Source: Alistipes sp.
Lineage (GTDB): Bacteria > Bacteroidota > Bacteroidia > Bacteroidales > Rikenellaceae
Direction of reading: 5' to 3'
NCBI GenBank assembly: GCA_017532885.1
Contig: JAFXIS010000064.1
Coordinates: 1 to 11,741 of the forward strand
Length of the DNA: 11,741 bases
Below the pieces are notes generated by a model. The model saw only the letters and a list, made by a program, of their open reading frames with translations. It did no database searches and was not told the DNA's origin. The position numbers and the translations under genes were made by a program. Positions 1-9,800 of this stretch are shown piece after piece (within the stretch, counting starts at the first letter, position 1; each line of letters opens with the position of its first letter).

Positions 1-117
1 ATCTTTTTGTAATATTCATAAGTATATAATTATATTTCAATACAATAATCAATACGCACAAATAACGCATCAAGCAACAAAAATAGTGTAAAAAAGATTT
101 TTTTGCAAACGCCTAAC

Positions 118-153
118 AAAAAAAGCGTCATACCCCACGGGATACAACGCTTT
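118..153 (-). terminator. Rho-independent terminator of the five-gene nuclease/receptor operon
   Basis: On the minus strand, 22 bases after the stop of the DUF5689 gene, the arms AAAGCGT (147-153) and ACGCTTT (122-128) form a 7-bp stem. A loop containing a partial CCC/GGG pairing separates them. The second arm runs straight into seven T residues (118-124). This is the canonical intrinsic terminator layout and marks the 3' end of the transcription unit. Confidence 0.8.
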
Positions 154-175
154 GATTATTGTTTATCGGCAAAAA

Positions 176-1561
176 TTATTCGCCTATCTCGCCCTCCTCA
201 TCCATCCAAGGAACATACTTCATCTCCTCGGTGGTCATACTTGCAATCTGCTCCTCCGAAAGGAATGCATTAGGACCCTTTTCGAAATCCATATCCTCGA
301 AGCGGTTGAGCGTAAGCTGGTATGTAGCATAGTCATACTCACCTCCGGTGTAATCCGACTGCTTTGAATAGATACCGAAGATAGCCGTAATATCCGCCTT
401 CTCGCCATCCTTGCACAAAGGACGATTTGCAAAGCGAGAGTAACCACTCGTACGCACTACATAGATACCATCCTTAGAGCCCTGAATACCGGTAATAGAG
501 TTTGTCAATGTAGTAATCTCAGCCTTCTTCTCCTCGATAAGAGCCTCGACCTCAGCACTGCCGCTATCCTGATTCATCTCAATAAACGACAAGTTACCAT
601 TACATCTGTGGGTGCAATCAATCAAATCGTCACGATAAGTAAACAGCACCGACACATAAAGGCTACGACCCGTAGCATACTCCAGACCATCGGCAGTATA
701 GTCGGTCTCGCGGAATGCCCAGCGATACCAAGGCTGGCTAACAGTTGGACGAGGGTCGGTATACATCCACGAAGGGTAGATATTATCGTAAGAGCCATTC
801 TTTACCGCAGGAGCTGTATAACCATACTGATTCGTAACACCCGAATAGTGGCAAGTAAGGCCCTCGAAACGCATCAAACGACCGTAGAACTTCTCGCGCT
901 CTGCGCCATTGAACACTCTCTGATAGTTATCCTTCGTAATAGTGATAATATCAACAAATCCGGGGTTCTCCACCCACTCTTCGTAGCTACCTACACGAAT
1001 CTCCGCCTCGCCTCCGGGGAAGATATGGCGGTTGATAACGGTCTGAATATCGAGGTTCGAGTTAGCATAGAACTTATGCTCTCCCGCCTTATTGTATGAC
1101 TCACTCGGAGCGCCGCCCAAGCTGAGCATCATACGATAATTACCGATATACAAGCCCTGCAAACGAACATAGACCCAAGTACCATAGGGATAGTAGAGTC
1201 CTACATTATTATTGAGCTTAATCTCGATACCTGCGGTATGGTCCTGAACATGGAGTGACTTGTAGATGTTACCCTGCTCGTCATCCGACACAACCTTCGC
1301 CTTGATATAGAGGTCCTCCTCGATATGCACATACTTCGTATCGCTCCAACTGCTGTTCTGACCTGTTTTGCTAATCGAGCCATGCTCATCGGTGAACATC
1401 TTCTTAAGCTCGGCAATAGTAATCTGTTTACTCTCGGGGAACTGCTCTGCAAAAGTGTTATCCGCATAAACCTTACGCTTGGGAACACTCTCAAAATCCT
1501 CGTAGCAACCTACCAAAACGAAGCAGGCCACCACTACTGCTAATATTTTATTCAATTTCAT
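176..1561 (-). CDS. DUF5689-type surface lipoprotein, putative partner of the upstream TonB-dependent receptor
   Basis: The product is a 461-aa predicted lipoprotein. A short signal peptide ends in the lipobox LVGC (Cys19), and acidic residues follow at once (CYEDFE). In Bacteroidetes this is the usual signal for export to the outer face of the outer membrane. Residues about 45-150 fit the start of DUF5689, with the segment AKVVSDDEQGNIYKSLHVQD at about 88-107 as its most recognisable stretch, and an OB-like beta fold is expected. Residues about 340-360 are a short Glu/Lys-rich helix. Residues about 366-425 (VVRTSGYSRFANRPL onward) resemble the C-terminal part of the family. The gene starts 18 bases after the receptor stop, so the two are almost certainly cotranscribed. 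In Bacteroidetes, lipoproteins placed this way commonly work as substrate-binding lids on receptors. That role, and a nucleic-acid ligand, are inferred. No enzymatic motif is visible. Confidence 0.85.
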   Translation of the reverse strand: MKLNKILAVVVACFVLVGCYEDFESVPKRKVYADNTFAEQFPESKQITIAELKKMFTDEHGSISKTGQNSSWSDTKYVHIEEDLYIKAKVVSDDEQGNIYKSLHVQDHTAGIEIKLNNNVGLYYPYGTWVYVRLQGLYIGNYRMMLSLGGAPSESYNKAGEHKFYANSNLDIQTVINRHIFPGGEAEIRVGSYEEWVENPGFVDIITITKDNYQRVFNGAEREKFYGRLMRFEGLTCHYSGVTNQYGYTAPAVKNGSYDNIYPSWMYTDPRPTVSQPWYRWAFRETDYTADGLEYATGRSLYVSVLFTYRDDLIDCTHRCNGNLSFIEMNQDSGSAEVEALIEEKKAEITTLTNSITGIQGSKDGIYVVRTSGYSRFANRPLCKDGEKADITAIFGIYSKQSDYTGGEYDYATYQLTLNRFEDMDFEKGPNAFLSEEQIASMTTEEMKYVPWMDEEGEIGE

Positions 1562-1579
1562 ATTCTTCTCAAGTTTTTG

Positions 1580-4504
1580 TTAGAAGCGGAAATAAATGTT
1601 AAGATAATAAGTCGTACCGAACAGATAGAAGTACTTTGAGTCAAAGCGGCTGTAAGTAGTCATACTATCCTTTGTTGTAGGCATATTATCCGGACCCATT
1701 ACGATAGTCTTATCGGTAATCTTGTTGAGTCGCATCTGCTCATAACCTCCGGTCTTGATATCCTGATTGTTCAAGAGGTTCTTAACCTCGAGGCTGAAGC
1801 CCAACTGATACTTATACTTAATGTACCAGTTCTTACCGATGCTTGCCGAGAGTGTAAATGCGTCGCCCAAATCCTCCTGACGACGAATCTCCTCAATCTT
1901 TCCTACAACCTCTGCCTTCTGACGACCTGTCTCAAGGTTACGGAAGTCGTAAGTTGTCATAATCTTCTGAGCCAGATACTGCGTACGATACATCGGGTTC
2001 ATCGAGAGGTAGAGCTTATCGTAGTAGTTGAAGTTGGCATTGATAAACCAGTTATTACCGCTACGGAACGATAAACCGGCATTGATAGCAGTCTGAGGAG
2101 TGCTCTCAACCTTCATGCCCTTCCAATTCACCTTACTCTTCACAACATCCGAAGCCGAGTTGTCAATCATCTGCGTGAACTCAGGATTTGAGGTATACTC
2201 ATAATCACCCATGCTTACAGCACCCACAAACGAGATACCCAAAGCGATAGGAATGTTCACACCCAACTCAACTCCCATATAGCGCTTGTCAATACCACTC
2301 ATCGCGAAGTTGGTAAACGAGCTCTGAGTATCGTCATAGAACGAGATAACCTTCGACTGGTCCTTAATCTCGGTATAGTAAGCCGACAAACGAGCCCTCA
2401 TCCATGAAGCATTGAGGTTATAGGTGATATCACCACCCAAAACCTGCTCAGGCTTCAAGCCCGGAGTGAGCTGATTACGCGTACGAGCCGAAACAAACGC
2501 ATCGCGGAAGAGTGTCGGATTCTGCATAATGGTAGCTGAAGCCTCCAAAGAGTTAGCACCATTGAACTGATACTTAAGGCTAAGTTTACCCTTATAGGTG
2601 AGCTGCTTAACCTTCTCCGAATCACCAAACGATGTCTTGGCCACATTTACAACACCATTCTCGTCGGTTGCAGCCTCGGTAGAGAACAAGCCCTTCTCCC
2701 AAAGGCCCTGACGCCAGAGGTGAGAGAAACCTACCTCGCCACCAATTGTTGCCGAGAAACCGCCAAACTGCATGTTGTACATTGCCCACAACTGACCCTG
2801 ACGAACATGTGCATAATAGTCGTAGCCATACTTATCGCCCTCCTTCACGGCCTGTGCGCGGCCATGCTCGCGATAGTATGCCATATTGTTCTGGTAAGCC
2901 ACAGCATCAGCACCGAAGTCGCGCTCGGCGAACTTGTCGATATCCAACCAATAGTCGCCACCCAACAAATCCTTAACCTCGCTGTAATACTCCGTACGGT
3001 TGATGCGCAAACGAACACCACCCATCAACTCCGAGCCATTACGGAACGAGTGATTAATCTGTGCCACGAAGTTATAATCCAACTGGTCGGTATGACGCTC
3101 CTCAATCATCGTTGCCGAACGGCGAGCACCATACTGCTGGTCGATAGCCTGCGCCTTATTGGTCTGTGTCATACCATCCCAATCCATGCGACCGGTCCAC
3201 TCGGCCAGAGCCTCCTTATACTTCTCCTTCAAAGTGTTGATGTCGGTATCGGAATATGAACCCGGAGCAACAACATTCACAGCCATATGGCGGGCCAATT
3301 TATCACCATAGAATGAAGGCAGTTTACGATAATAGTCCGGACGGGGGTCCTCACCACGCCACCAAGTAAGCGCCGAATAACCATTCTTACCAAAGCGCAA
3401 AGATGTAGCTGCTGTCAAAGCTGTGCGCTCCGAAATCTGCCACTTATAGTTAAGCATAGCGATAGGCTCGTGCATATCTCTTACGCGAGAGTTGCGCAAG
3501 TCGTCCTGCTGATAACCCACATTCGGGTTGTAATAGTTGTCGCCAAACAAGTCGTAAGCCTCCTGAGTTGAAGCCTGCTGCGCACCACGCTGTGTAGGGG
3601 CGCCCATAAAGGTAAGACCCAACTGATGACCTGAATTCCAACGCTTCTCTACCGATGCGAAGTATGCAAAAGCGTTATAGTAAACGCCATCGACATAACC
3701 ATTGCCGCCCTGACGAGTAGAGAACGAGAAACCATACGACCAACCATTGTCCAAAGCACCTGAAGCATACGACAACATTACGCGGTAACGGTAGAGCTGT
3801 GTAGCATTCACTACACTTGCACGGAAGCCCTTACGCATCTGCGAAGCACGAGCGTTGATATTGGTAGTACCGCCAATATTACCCAAGCCGACCTCCGATA
3901 CCTGCAAACCTGCAGTAGACTCCTGATTTCGTGTCGCGTCATTCAGACCGCTCCACAACGACCATGGACCATAGCCTGTAATAGCATCATTAAAGCGGAT
4001 ACCATTCAAATAGATATCCTGATAAGGAGAGTCATAACCACGCACATTGAAGCGCATTTCGCTAAAACGATACGAAGCAATGTTGTTGAACACATCCTTC
4101 GATGCCGACAACGACGAGGGAAGTGACGATGTATCGCCCGAAGACTCTGCATCGGTATCAAACTCGGCAAACACCGAATCATCAACCGAGCCAATCAGCT
4201 GCGGAACGATAGCCACCTGATGCAAATCCTTCACTGTGCCATAAACTCGCACATGGATAAGTGCGCTCTCAAACTCGGGAGCCTCAAAACGAAGTGTATA
4301 CTCTCCGGCGGGCAGGTTATTAAAGATAAACTCACCCTCGTCGGTTGTTGTAGTCTCATGCTGAGTACCTTCCACTACAACCGTAACACCTCCGACAGCC
4401 TCACGACCTTCGCGTGAAACTACCACACCCTTAACACCTGACATCTGGGCAAACGATGCCACAGAAATCAGCGCAAGAGCCATTGTAAGTAAAATTTTCT
4501 TCAT
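1580..4504 (-). CDS. TonB-dependent outer-membrane receptor with N-terminal carboxypeptidase-regulatory-like domain
   Basis: The product is a 974-aa outer-membrane beta-barrel importer powered by TonB. A type-I signal peptide (about residues 1-20, ending SFAQ) is followed by a carboxypeptidase-regulatory-like beta-sandwich at about 24-90 (VKGVVVS, then DEGEFIFNNLPAGEYTLRF). An acidic linker (about 108-124) may hold the TonB box. The plug spans about 125-225 and shows RFNVRGYDSPYQDIYLNGIR at 151-170 and GNIGGTTNINARAS at 208-221. The rest is barrel, ending in the terminal aromatic motif NIYFRF. The length is normal for Bacteroidetes receptors and no frame break is seen. It lies 37 bases downstream of the EEP nuclease and 18 bases upstream of the DUF5689 lipoprotein. 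There is no SusD-like gene, anti-sigma or ECF sigma gene nearby. The context suggests import of nucleic-acid breakdown products, but the substrate cannot be read from the sequence. Confidence 0.95.
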   Translation of the reverse strand: MKKILLTMALALISVASFAQMSGVKGVVVSREGREAVGGVTVVVEGTQHETTTTDEGEFIFNNLPAGEYTLRFEAPEFESALIHVRVYGTVKDLHQVAIVPQLIGSVDDSVFAEFDTDAESSGDTSSLPSSLSASKDVFNNIASYRFSEMRFNVRGYDSPYQDIYLNGIRFNDAITGYGPWSLWSGLNDATRNQESTAGLQVSEVGLGNIGGTTNINARASQMRKGFRASVVNATQLYRYRVMLSYASGALDNGWSYGFSFSTRQGGNGYVDGVYYNAFAYFASVEKRWNSGHQLGLTFMGAPTQRGAQQASTQEAYDLFGDNYYNPNVGYQQDDLRNSRVRDMHEPIAMLNYKWQISERTALTAATSLRFGKNGYSALTWWRGEDPRPDYYRKLPSFYGDKLARHMAVNVVAPGSYSDTDINTLKEKYKEALAEWTGRMDWDGMTQTNKAQAIDQQYGARRSATMIEERHTDQLDYNFVAQINHSFRNGSELMGGVRLRINRTEYYSEVKDLLGGDYWLDIDKFAERDFGADAVAYQNNMAYYREHGRAQAVKEGDKYGYDYYAHVRQGQLWAMYNMQFGGFSATIGGEVGFSHLWRQGLWEKGLFSTEAATDENGVVNVAKTSFGDSEKVKQLTYKGKLSLKYQFNGANSLEASATIMQNPTLFRDAFVSARTRNQLTPGLKPEQVLGGDITYNLNASWMRARLSAYYTEIKDQSKVISFYDDTQSSFTNFAMSGIDKRYMGVELGVNIPIALGISFVGAVSMGDYEYTSNPEFTQMIDNSASDVVKSKVNWKGMKVESTPQTAINAGLSFRSGNNWFINANFNYYDKLYLSMNPMYRTQYLAQKIMTTYDFRNLETGRQKAEVVGKIEEIRRQEDLGDAFTLSASIGKNWYIKYKYQLGFSLEVKNLLNNQDIKTGGYEQMRLNKITDKTIVMGPDNMPTTKDSMTTYSRFDSKYFYLFGTTYYLNIYFRF

Positions 4505-4541
4505 ATGAAATAGTTTGTAGATTATTTACCTTGTCATTTGC

Positions 4542-5573
4542 CTACTTACCTATATAAATATATACGGGTAAGTGGTCGCTAAATCCATTCTGGAAGTTAT
4601 TACCCACAAATGTACGCAACGGATAACCCTTATACTGACCCTCCTGCTGAATAAGGTAAGGACGCATGAATATGTTGCCATAGAACTTCGATTTCTCGGC
4701 CTTCTGCAACTTAAGTTTACCCGTAGAGCCTGTAACAAGATTCTCCGTAACGCAAATATTATCGAACAAATTCCAAGAGTCCTGATATGCCAAAGTACCC
4801 AATCCGGCACGCAACATAGCGTTGTAAGGATTAAAGAAATCGCCACTCTGGAGCTCCTTCACCTTACCCTTGGCACCCATCGTCTTAACGATGCTGTCGT
4901 CGGTAGCGTCATCGTTGAAGTCACCCATTACAACCACCTTTGTAGCAGGGTTCTGCGCAATCAAAGAATCCTTAATCTCCTTAATCTGGCGAGCGCAAGC
5001 CTCACGCAAGTAAGCCGAAGCATGCTGACCGCCACGGCGCGAAGGCCAGTGCGACACGAGGAAGTAGAAAGGCTCATCCTCGATAGTTCCCCACATCACC
5101 ACCAAATCACGCGTACGCAAAGTAGGATTCTCGGGGCAAATCAACTTGATATTGTCCGAGCCATCCAACTTAAACACATCGGCACGATAGAGGAATGCCA
5201 CATCAATTCCACGAGCATCAGGCGAGTCAAAATGGCAAATGCGATACTTCGCAGGAGCCAATTTAGGCATTGCCACAACATCCTCCAATACCAAGCGGTT
5301 CTCAATCTCCGACACGCCAATCACGATAGGATACTCCTTCTGAATGGCTGCGATATCGAACAACACGCGCTCGATATTTTTCATTTTGCAGTCGTACTTG
5401 TACTTGTTCCACTGCTTCTCACCCTCGGGTGTGAACTCATCGTCGTGAGTGTCGGGGTCATTATACAAGTCGAAAAGGTTTTCGAGGTTGTAAAATGCCA
5501 CCGTGTAAGGCTTCTGCGCAACGGCAAACGACGCCGCGAAAGCCAAAACCAAAAGCAAAAGTGTTTTCTTCAT
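4542..5573 (-). CDS. Secreted endonuclease/exonuclease/phosphatase (EEP) family hydrolase
   Basis: The product has 343 aa and belongs to the Mg-dependent EEP (DNase I-like) fold. All signature motifs are present: YNLEN (28-32), SEIEN (88-92, metal-binding Glu89), RGIDVAFLYR (121-130), SHWPSRRGG (174-182, His175), MGDFND (216-221, Asp218 and Asn220) and SDHLP (332-336, the catalytic Asp-His). It should cleave phosphodiester or phosphomonoester bonds, and nucleic acid is the most likely substrate given its neighbours. I chose the ATG at 5573 because a typical type-I signal peptide (MKKTLLLLV to AVAQ) starts there. A GTG ten codons upstream (5603) abuts the previous stop codon and would only add a charged stretch before the signal. 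There is no lipobox, so the protein should be periplasmic or released, unlike the lipoprotein nuclease before it. It sits 30 bases after that gene in the same operon. Confidence 0.9.
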   Translation of the reverse strand: MKKTLLLLVLAFAASFAVAQKPYTVAFYNLENLFDLYNDPDTHDDEFTPEGEKQWNKYKYDCKMKNIERVLFDIAAIQKEYPIVIGVSEIENRLVLEDVVAMPKLAPAKYRICHFDSPDARGIDVAFLYRADVFKLDGSDNIKLICPENPTLRTRDLVVMWGTIEDEPFYFLVSHWPSRRGGQHASAYLREACARQIKEIKDSLIAQNPATKVVVMGDFNDDATDDSIVKTMGAKGKVKELQSGDFFNPYNAMLRAGLGTLAYQDSWNLFDNICVTENLVTGSTGKLKLQKAEKSKFYGNIFMRPYLIQQEGQYKGYPLRTFVGNNFQNGFSDHLPVYIYIGK

Positions 5574-5603
5574 TTTTATAATAGTTTTTATATCATATTT
5601 CAC

Positions 5604-6785
5604 TTAAAACCACTTCGAACGCACGCACTGAGCTTCGACCTGCTCCTCGATTGCATCGTCCAACATCGGGAAGAAATCAAAGCCCGTAATCTGCTCCAAT
5701 TCATTCACCGACATAAACCATTCATTCTTCAAAGTGGTACTATCGCCTGAATTATGGTGCTGGATAAATATCGCCACAGCGCGCACCTCTCCGGCATCCT
5801 TTATCTCGCTTATCGTCTTGCCCGTATTACCTTTTTCGGTACGCAGCAACAACTTATAATAGTGCGTAGGTATAGGGCAAGTCGCACCTCCTGCCGTGGT
5901 TGTAGCGGCAATTGACGAGTGACGCTCACCCTCGAAATAGCATCCCGTCACCACATAGAGCGTGTCAGCACACCTCTCGTTACGCACTGCACCCTCCAAG
6001 TTACCCCACAATTTCTGATTAAAATCAGCATACTGCGGCGTCATATTAGTCCAATAGAATGTCTGGTCCATCATCGTTTGCGAGCATTTTCTATCGGCTG
6101 CGGCAATCTGATGACCACGGTCGTATCGTCCGGCATATGACCTTGATAAGTTCGGCTGCTCCTGTGCAGGTATTGATGGTTCACGAACAAACTCATCGCT
6201 ACGCGATGCCGAGCCCGTAGTGTATAATGTGTGCATCGGATAAGCCACCCACAAAGCTGCCTTTTTGGTACGGTCGAAGCACATCGTATAATTGCGGACA
6301 TTACTTCTACCGCCAATATTATCGAAATATGAGCGATAGTAAAAATTATCATTCGTCTTACACTCCGGCAGCTCCGCCCATGCGCGCTCGAATGCAATTG
6401 TAGCATCCGCCCACTTTTGCGTCAGCTGAAGCGTAAACGAGTTTCCGTCGGCAAAATCCACCAGAATTGTCGCCGTACGGTCTGCAGACGAAAAGTTCTT
6501 CGCGAAATAGAGGAATTGCGACTTGGTCTTCTCGGCAGGCATTTCACCCTCGATTGAGGTTTTGAAATTGCCCCACTTACACCAATCATCCTCCGCAATA
6601 ATTGTCGCGGTATAACTCATACCCTGTCGCGCAGTAAGCACCACAGCGCAGTTTTCCTCTTGTCCCGACACTACTTCGAGTGATAATTCGGCATTTGTCG
6701 TTACACTCTCCTCGTCGCTACAAGCCGCAAAAACAACCGCCAACAACAAGATTGCAATATTTCTCAACTTTTCAATAACGCTCAT
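5604..6785 (-). CDS. Lipoprotein with BACON-like domain and DNA/RNA non-specific endonuclease domain
   Basis: The product has 393 aa from the ATG at 6785. This start is preferred over the ATG at 6806 because an AAAGGAA ribosome-binding sequence lies just before it and the signal peptide then has normal length. The lipobox is FAAC (Cys22), followed by SDEE, a surface-export-type acidic signal. Residues about 28-125 form a BACON-like beta-sandwich, ending in the RTATILVDFADGNSF and LQLTQK strands. The rest is a NUC/NucA-type beta-beta-alpha metal nuclease. It has DRGHQIAAADR with the catalytic motif DRGH at 222-225, then NMTPQ (Asn247) and FNQKLWGNLE (Asn256, Glu264), which supply metal and phosphate ligands. 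All key residues are intact, so the protein should cut both DNA and RNA without sequence preference, probably at the cell surface. It is separated from the 1127-aa gene upstream by a terminator-like hairpin and followed closely by the EEP gene. Confidence 0.92.
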   Translation of the reverse strand: MSVIEKLRNIAILLLAVVFAACSDEESVTTNAELSLEVVSGQEENCAVVLTARQGMSYTATIIAEDDWCKWGNFKTSIEGEMPAEKTKSQFLYFAKNFSSADRTATILVDFADGNSFTLQLTQKWADATIAFERAWAELPECKTNDNFYYRSYFDNIGGRSNVRNYTMCFDRTKKAALWVAYPMHTLYTTGSASRSDEFVREPSIPAQEQPNLSRSYAGRYDRGHQIAAADRKCSQTMMDQTFYWTNMTPQYADFNQKLWGNLEGAVRNERCADTLYVVTGCYFEGERHSSIAATTTAGGATCPIPTHYYKLLLRTEKGNTGKTISEIKDAGEVRAVAIFIQHHNSGDSTTLKNEWFMSVNELEQITGFDFFPMLDDAIEEQVEAQCVRSKWF

Positions 6786-6790
6786 CGTTA

Positions 6791-6797
6791 TTCCTTT
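6791..6797 (-). promoter_or_regulatory. Ribosome-binding site deciding the nuclease start
   Basis: The minus strand reads AAAGGAA followed by five bases and then ATG at 6785. This is one of the few purine-rich SD-like sequences in a window where most genes lack one. It favours the 6785 start over the in-frame ATG at 6806. Confidence 0.5.
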
Positions 6798-6819
6798 GCT
6801 TAACATTTAATATTTACTG

Positions 6820-6859
6820 AAAAATCCCCCTCGGCAGACCTCGGCCTGCCGAGGGGATT
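6820..6859 (-). terminator. Strong intrinsic terminator-like hairpin inside the gene cluster
   Basis: On the minus strand the arm CCCCTCGGCAG (from 6856 to 6846) pairs perfectly over 11 bp with CTGCCGAGGGG (6837 to 6827). The loop is 8 nt, and one extra G, an A and five T residues follow. It begins 24 bases after the stop of the 1127-aa lipoprotein gene. Only about 35 bases remain between it and the nuclease start, too little room for a separate -33/-7 promoter. The likely role is partial termination, giving more of the first protein than of the downstream enzymes. A promoter overlapping the hairpin is the alternative. Confidence 0.75.
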
Positions 6860-6882
6860 GAAATTAGAGATTATTAGTATAA

Positions 6883-9800
6883 CTACTCGTAAACAACCTC
6901 GATAGCCGCAATATAAGCACGACTACCCTTGTCGGTACCTGTTGAAGTAAACTTCACAGAGCCGGCCTCGCCAACCCAAGAGCCACTTCCTCCATTAATG
7001 GTCAGAGTACCCTCTGTTGTTCCGATAAAGTTCTGCATCACCTTACCAACATTCTCAACATTAGCCTCAGCGAATGTAAGATTAATAGCCTTAATAACCT
7101 TGCCATTTGAAGCCGTTACAGTCATAATAGCGCCATTCTGATACAAACGAACAGCGGCACCTGAAGTATAATATGCAGGAGCATTATTTGCACCACCCTT
7201 CTCAAATGTAATAGTGATATTATTATCCATTTCAAGTTTGGTAACAGCGGTACTATTTGCCCAACCACACTCAGCCATAACCTTCTTAACAGTTACCGAC
7301 TGAACATCGTCACCACCGGTTGATTGCTTCAACTGCGTTACAGAAATGGTGTGTGACAACTTACCATAAGAAACTGTAACGGTTGCATTGATAACATCGC
7401 CACTATTTGCACCTGCAGAGATAGTAACAATATCATTTGCATAAGTTGCAGTGATAGCCGCATTATTAGATGCTACGGTTACATCACCCTGAATATTGTA
7501 AGCATTCAACTTAACGGTCTTGCTCTCACCGGCAGCAGCCAAAGTCAAAGCTGCAGACTCAGGATTCCAGAATGCGCGAGTACCGGGAGATACAAGCTCT
7601 ACAAACGCCGCGTTCTTACCCTGAGGTGTACCATTATAGACTCCACGAACGGTCTTAATAACGATATCATCACCGAGCTTAGCGCCAGATGTTGCCCAAT
7701 ACTTGTTAGTAGCACCATCGGGGCTGCACAAACCGTAGATATATACAGTACCGGTATCGTCAGTCAAGTCGAAGTTACCATAAGTTGTATTTGCAACTGA
7801 AGTAATAGTACCCTTCAATGTGTAAACAGTAGTGTTACCATCCTCGTCTGTTGCTGCAGCCAAGAAGTCAGCTACTGAAGTAATGCCGGCCTGCTCGCCT
7901 TCATTGCCACCTTCATTGCCGCCTTCGTTGCCACCTTCATTGCCGCCTTCATTGCCTCCTTCATTGCCTCCTTCGTTACCGCCTTCGCCGCCTTCGCCAC
8001 CTTCGTTGCCGCCTTCGTTGCCGCCCTGGTCGCCTGAGCCCTCGCCATCAACAACAACCTGAGTTGCAATGATGTTCACATCGGTATCACGAGTCTGGTA
8101 AATGGTGTAACCATAAACAGTAACCTTCTTGCCGCTATATGAATCGGGGCACATTGCTGCGGTAGGATAAGAGATTGAGCCCTGACCCGTCGAAGCGCCC
8201 TCAACCTTGAGGTTCCAATATGCGTCACTCTTAACCAACTCACCCTCAACCTTTACATACTTGATGTAGGTTGTACCGGCAGCCATAGCAGCATAAGCAT
8301 CAATAGCAGCACCATCCATAACGGTTACCTCAGGATGCGCAAAGCTATCGTCGTGACCTGTCTTTGTAGCAACAGGGCTTGTAATCTGGGGAACACTGCG
8401 GTATGCACCAATCTTACCCTCAACAGTTACCTTGTCACCCACTGCCAAGCCGGGATCGTCACCCTTATAAGCCAAGATATAAGATGTACCATCAGTCAAA
8501 AGATATGATCTTGCCGAAACAGCTACAACGGTTGACTCCTTAACCTTCACAGCCGTATCCTTAGCTGCCGAGATAGCCTCAGTAACGGTTACCTCTGTGC
8601 CGGCAGGCTCGTCACCACCCTCACCGGGCTCCTGACCGCCTGTGCTGCCGCCACCCTCGCCGAGGGTTACCTCCTGCGATGCGCTATCGGCTACACCCAA
8701 AGCAACATCATCCAAACGATATACAGATGCTACATCTGCCGAGAACTTGATAGAGAGCTTTGCAGGAACATTTGTAATCTTGAAATTTGCAGTTGCATCG
8801 TTCCAGCGACCTGAAAGGTTGTCGCCGCTTGCAAACGCGTAATCAATCTCAACCCAATTGGTATTGTCGCCCGACAAATACACATGGAACTTTGCCAAAT
8901 CGTAAACAGCCTCCTTATTGTTGTTGTCGTACATCTCTGAACCGAAAGTCAAGAAGAATGTATCCTCACCCGAAGGAAGAGTGATATCCTTGATAGCAAC
9001 AAAGTTCTCAACCTTACCGAAGAAGAGGTTATTCTTACCCGAACCGGCATAGTCTGAATAAGGACCATTAGACTCAGAGTTAGCACGCGCTGTGATATTT
9101 GTTGAATCATAGCTTACAGTTGCAGCACCATCACCCACGGGATTAGCGTAAGTAGCATCGAAATATGGCCAATAGTTACCATCCTTCACAGCTGTTGTCT
9201 TATCGAAGTTATCCGAGAAGAATGTACCCTCCAAAGGCTCACTTGGGGTAGAAGGAGTATCAGAGCCGCTACCACCTGTGCCGGCACCACCCTGTGAAAG
9301 GTCGATAACCTGAACGCCCTCGCCACCAGAGTAGAGAGTAACATCATCTACACGATATACAGATGCTAAATCAGCAACGAACTTGATAGAGAGCTTCTCG
9401 GGAGCAGAAGCCAACTTGAATGAAGCGGTTGCATCGTTCCAACGGCCCTTGATATCATCACCCTCCTCGAAAGCATAAGTTACCTCCGACCACTTTGCGT
9501 TGTCGCCAGAAACATATACATGGAACTTTGCCAAATCGTAAACAGCCTCCTTATTGTTGTTGTCGTACATCTCTGAACCGAATGTCAAAACATAGCAATC
9601 CTTACCTGCGGGCAAAGTGATATCCTTAATGATGACATAAGCGCTTGAACCGAAGAAAAGGTTGTTATTACCTGAACCCGGATAGTCTGAATAGCTGCTA
9701 TCTGAAGTAGAGTTCGCGCGTGCTGTAACACCATTTGACTCGTAACTTACAGTAGCGGCGCCATCACCCGTAGGATTAGCGTAAGTCGCATCAAACCAAG

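Noticed and set aside
1..117. AT-rich tail beyond the operon terminator as a possible gene or RNA
   Set aside because: No open frame, stable fold or exact promoter box could be supported in these bases.
2720..3259. Plus-strand open frame of 179 codons opposite the receptor
   Set aside because: It lies entirely within the receptor barrel on the other strand and has no recognisable features.
5574..5603. N-terminal extension of the EEP protein from GTG 5603
   Set aside because: It would put ten residues before a complete type-I signal peptide. The ATG at 5573 gives a standard start.
4572..5750. Long plus-strand open frame of 392 codons opposite the EEP gene
   Set aside because: It is antisense to a gene with all catalytic motifs, crosses into the neighbouring nuclease gene, and has no signal, domain or RBS. 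It is a codon-bias shadow.
7897..8025. Possible CRISPR-like array from regular spacing
   Set aside because: The units are contiguous 12-mers in frame with no unique spacers. It is a coding minisatellite.
7832..8062. Plus-strand Pro/Ser/Leu repeat protein
   Set aside because: It is the reverse complement of the NEGG linker. The repetitive appearance is inherited from the 12-bp array.
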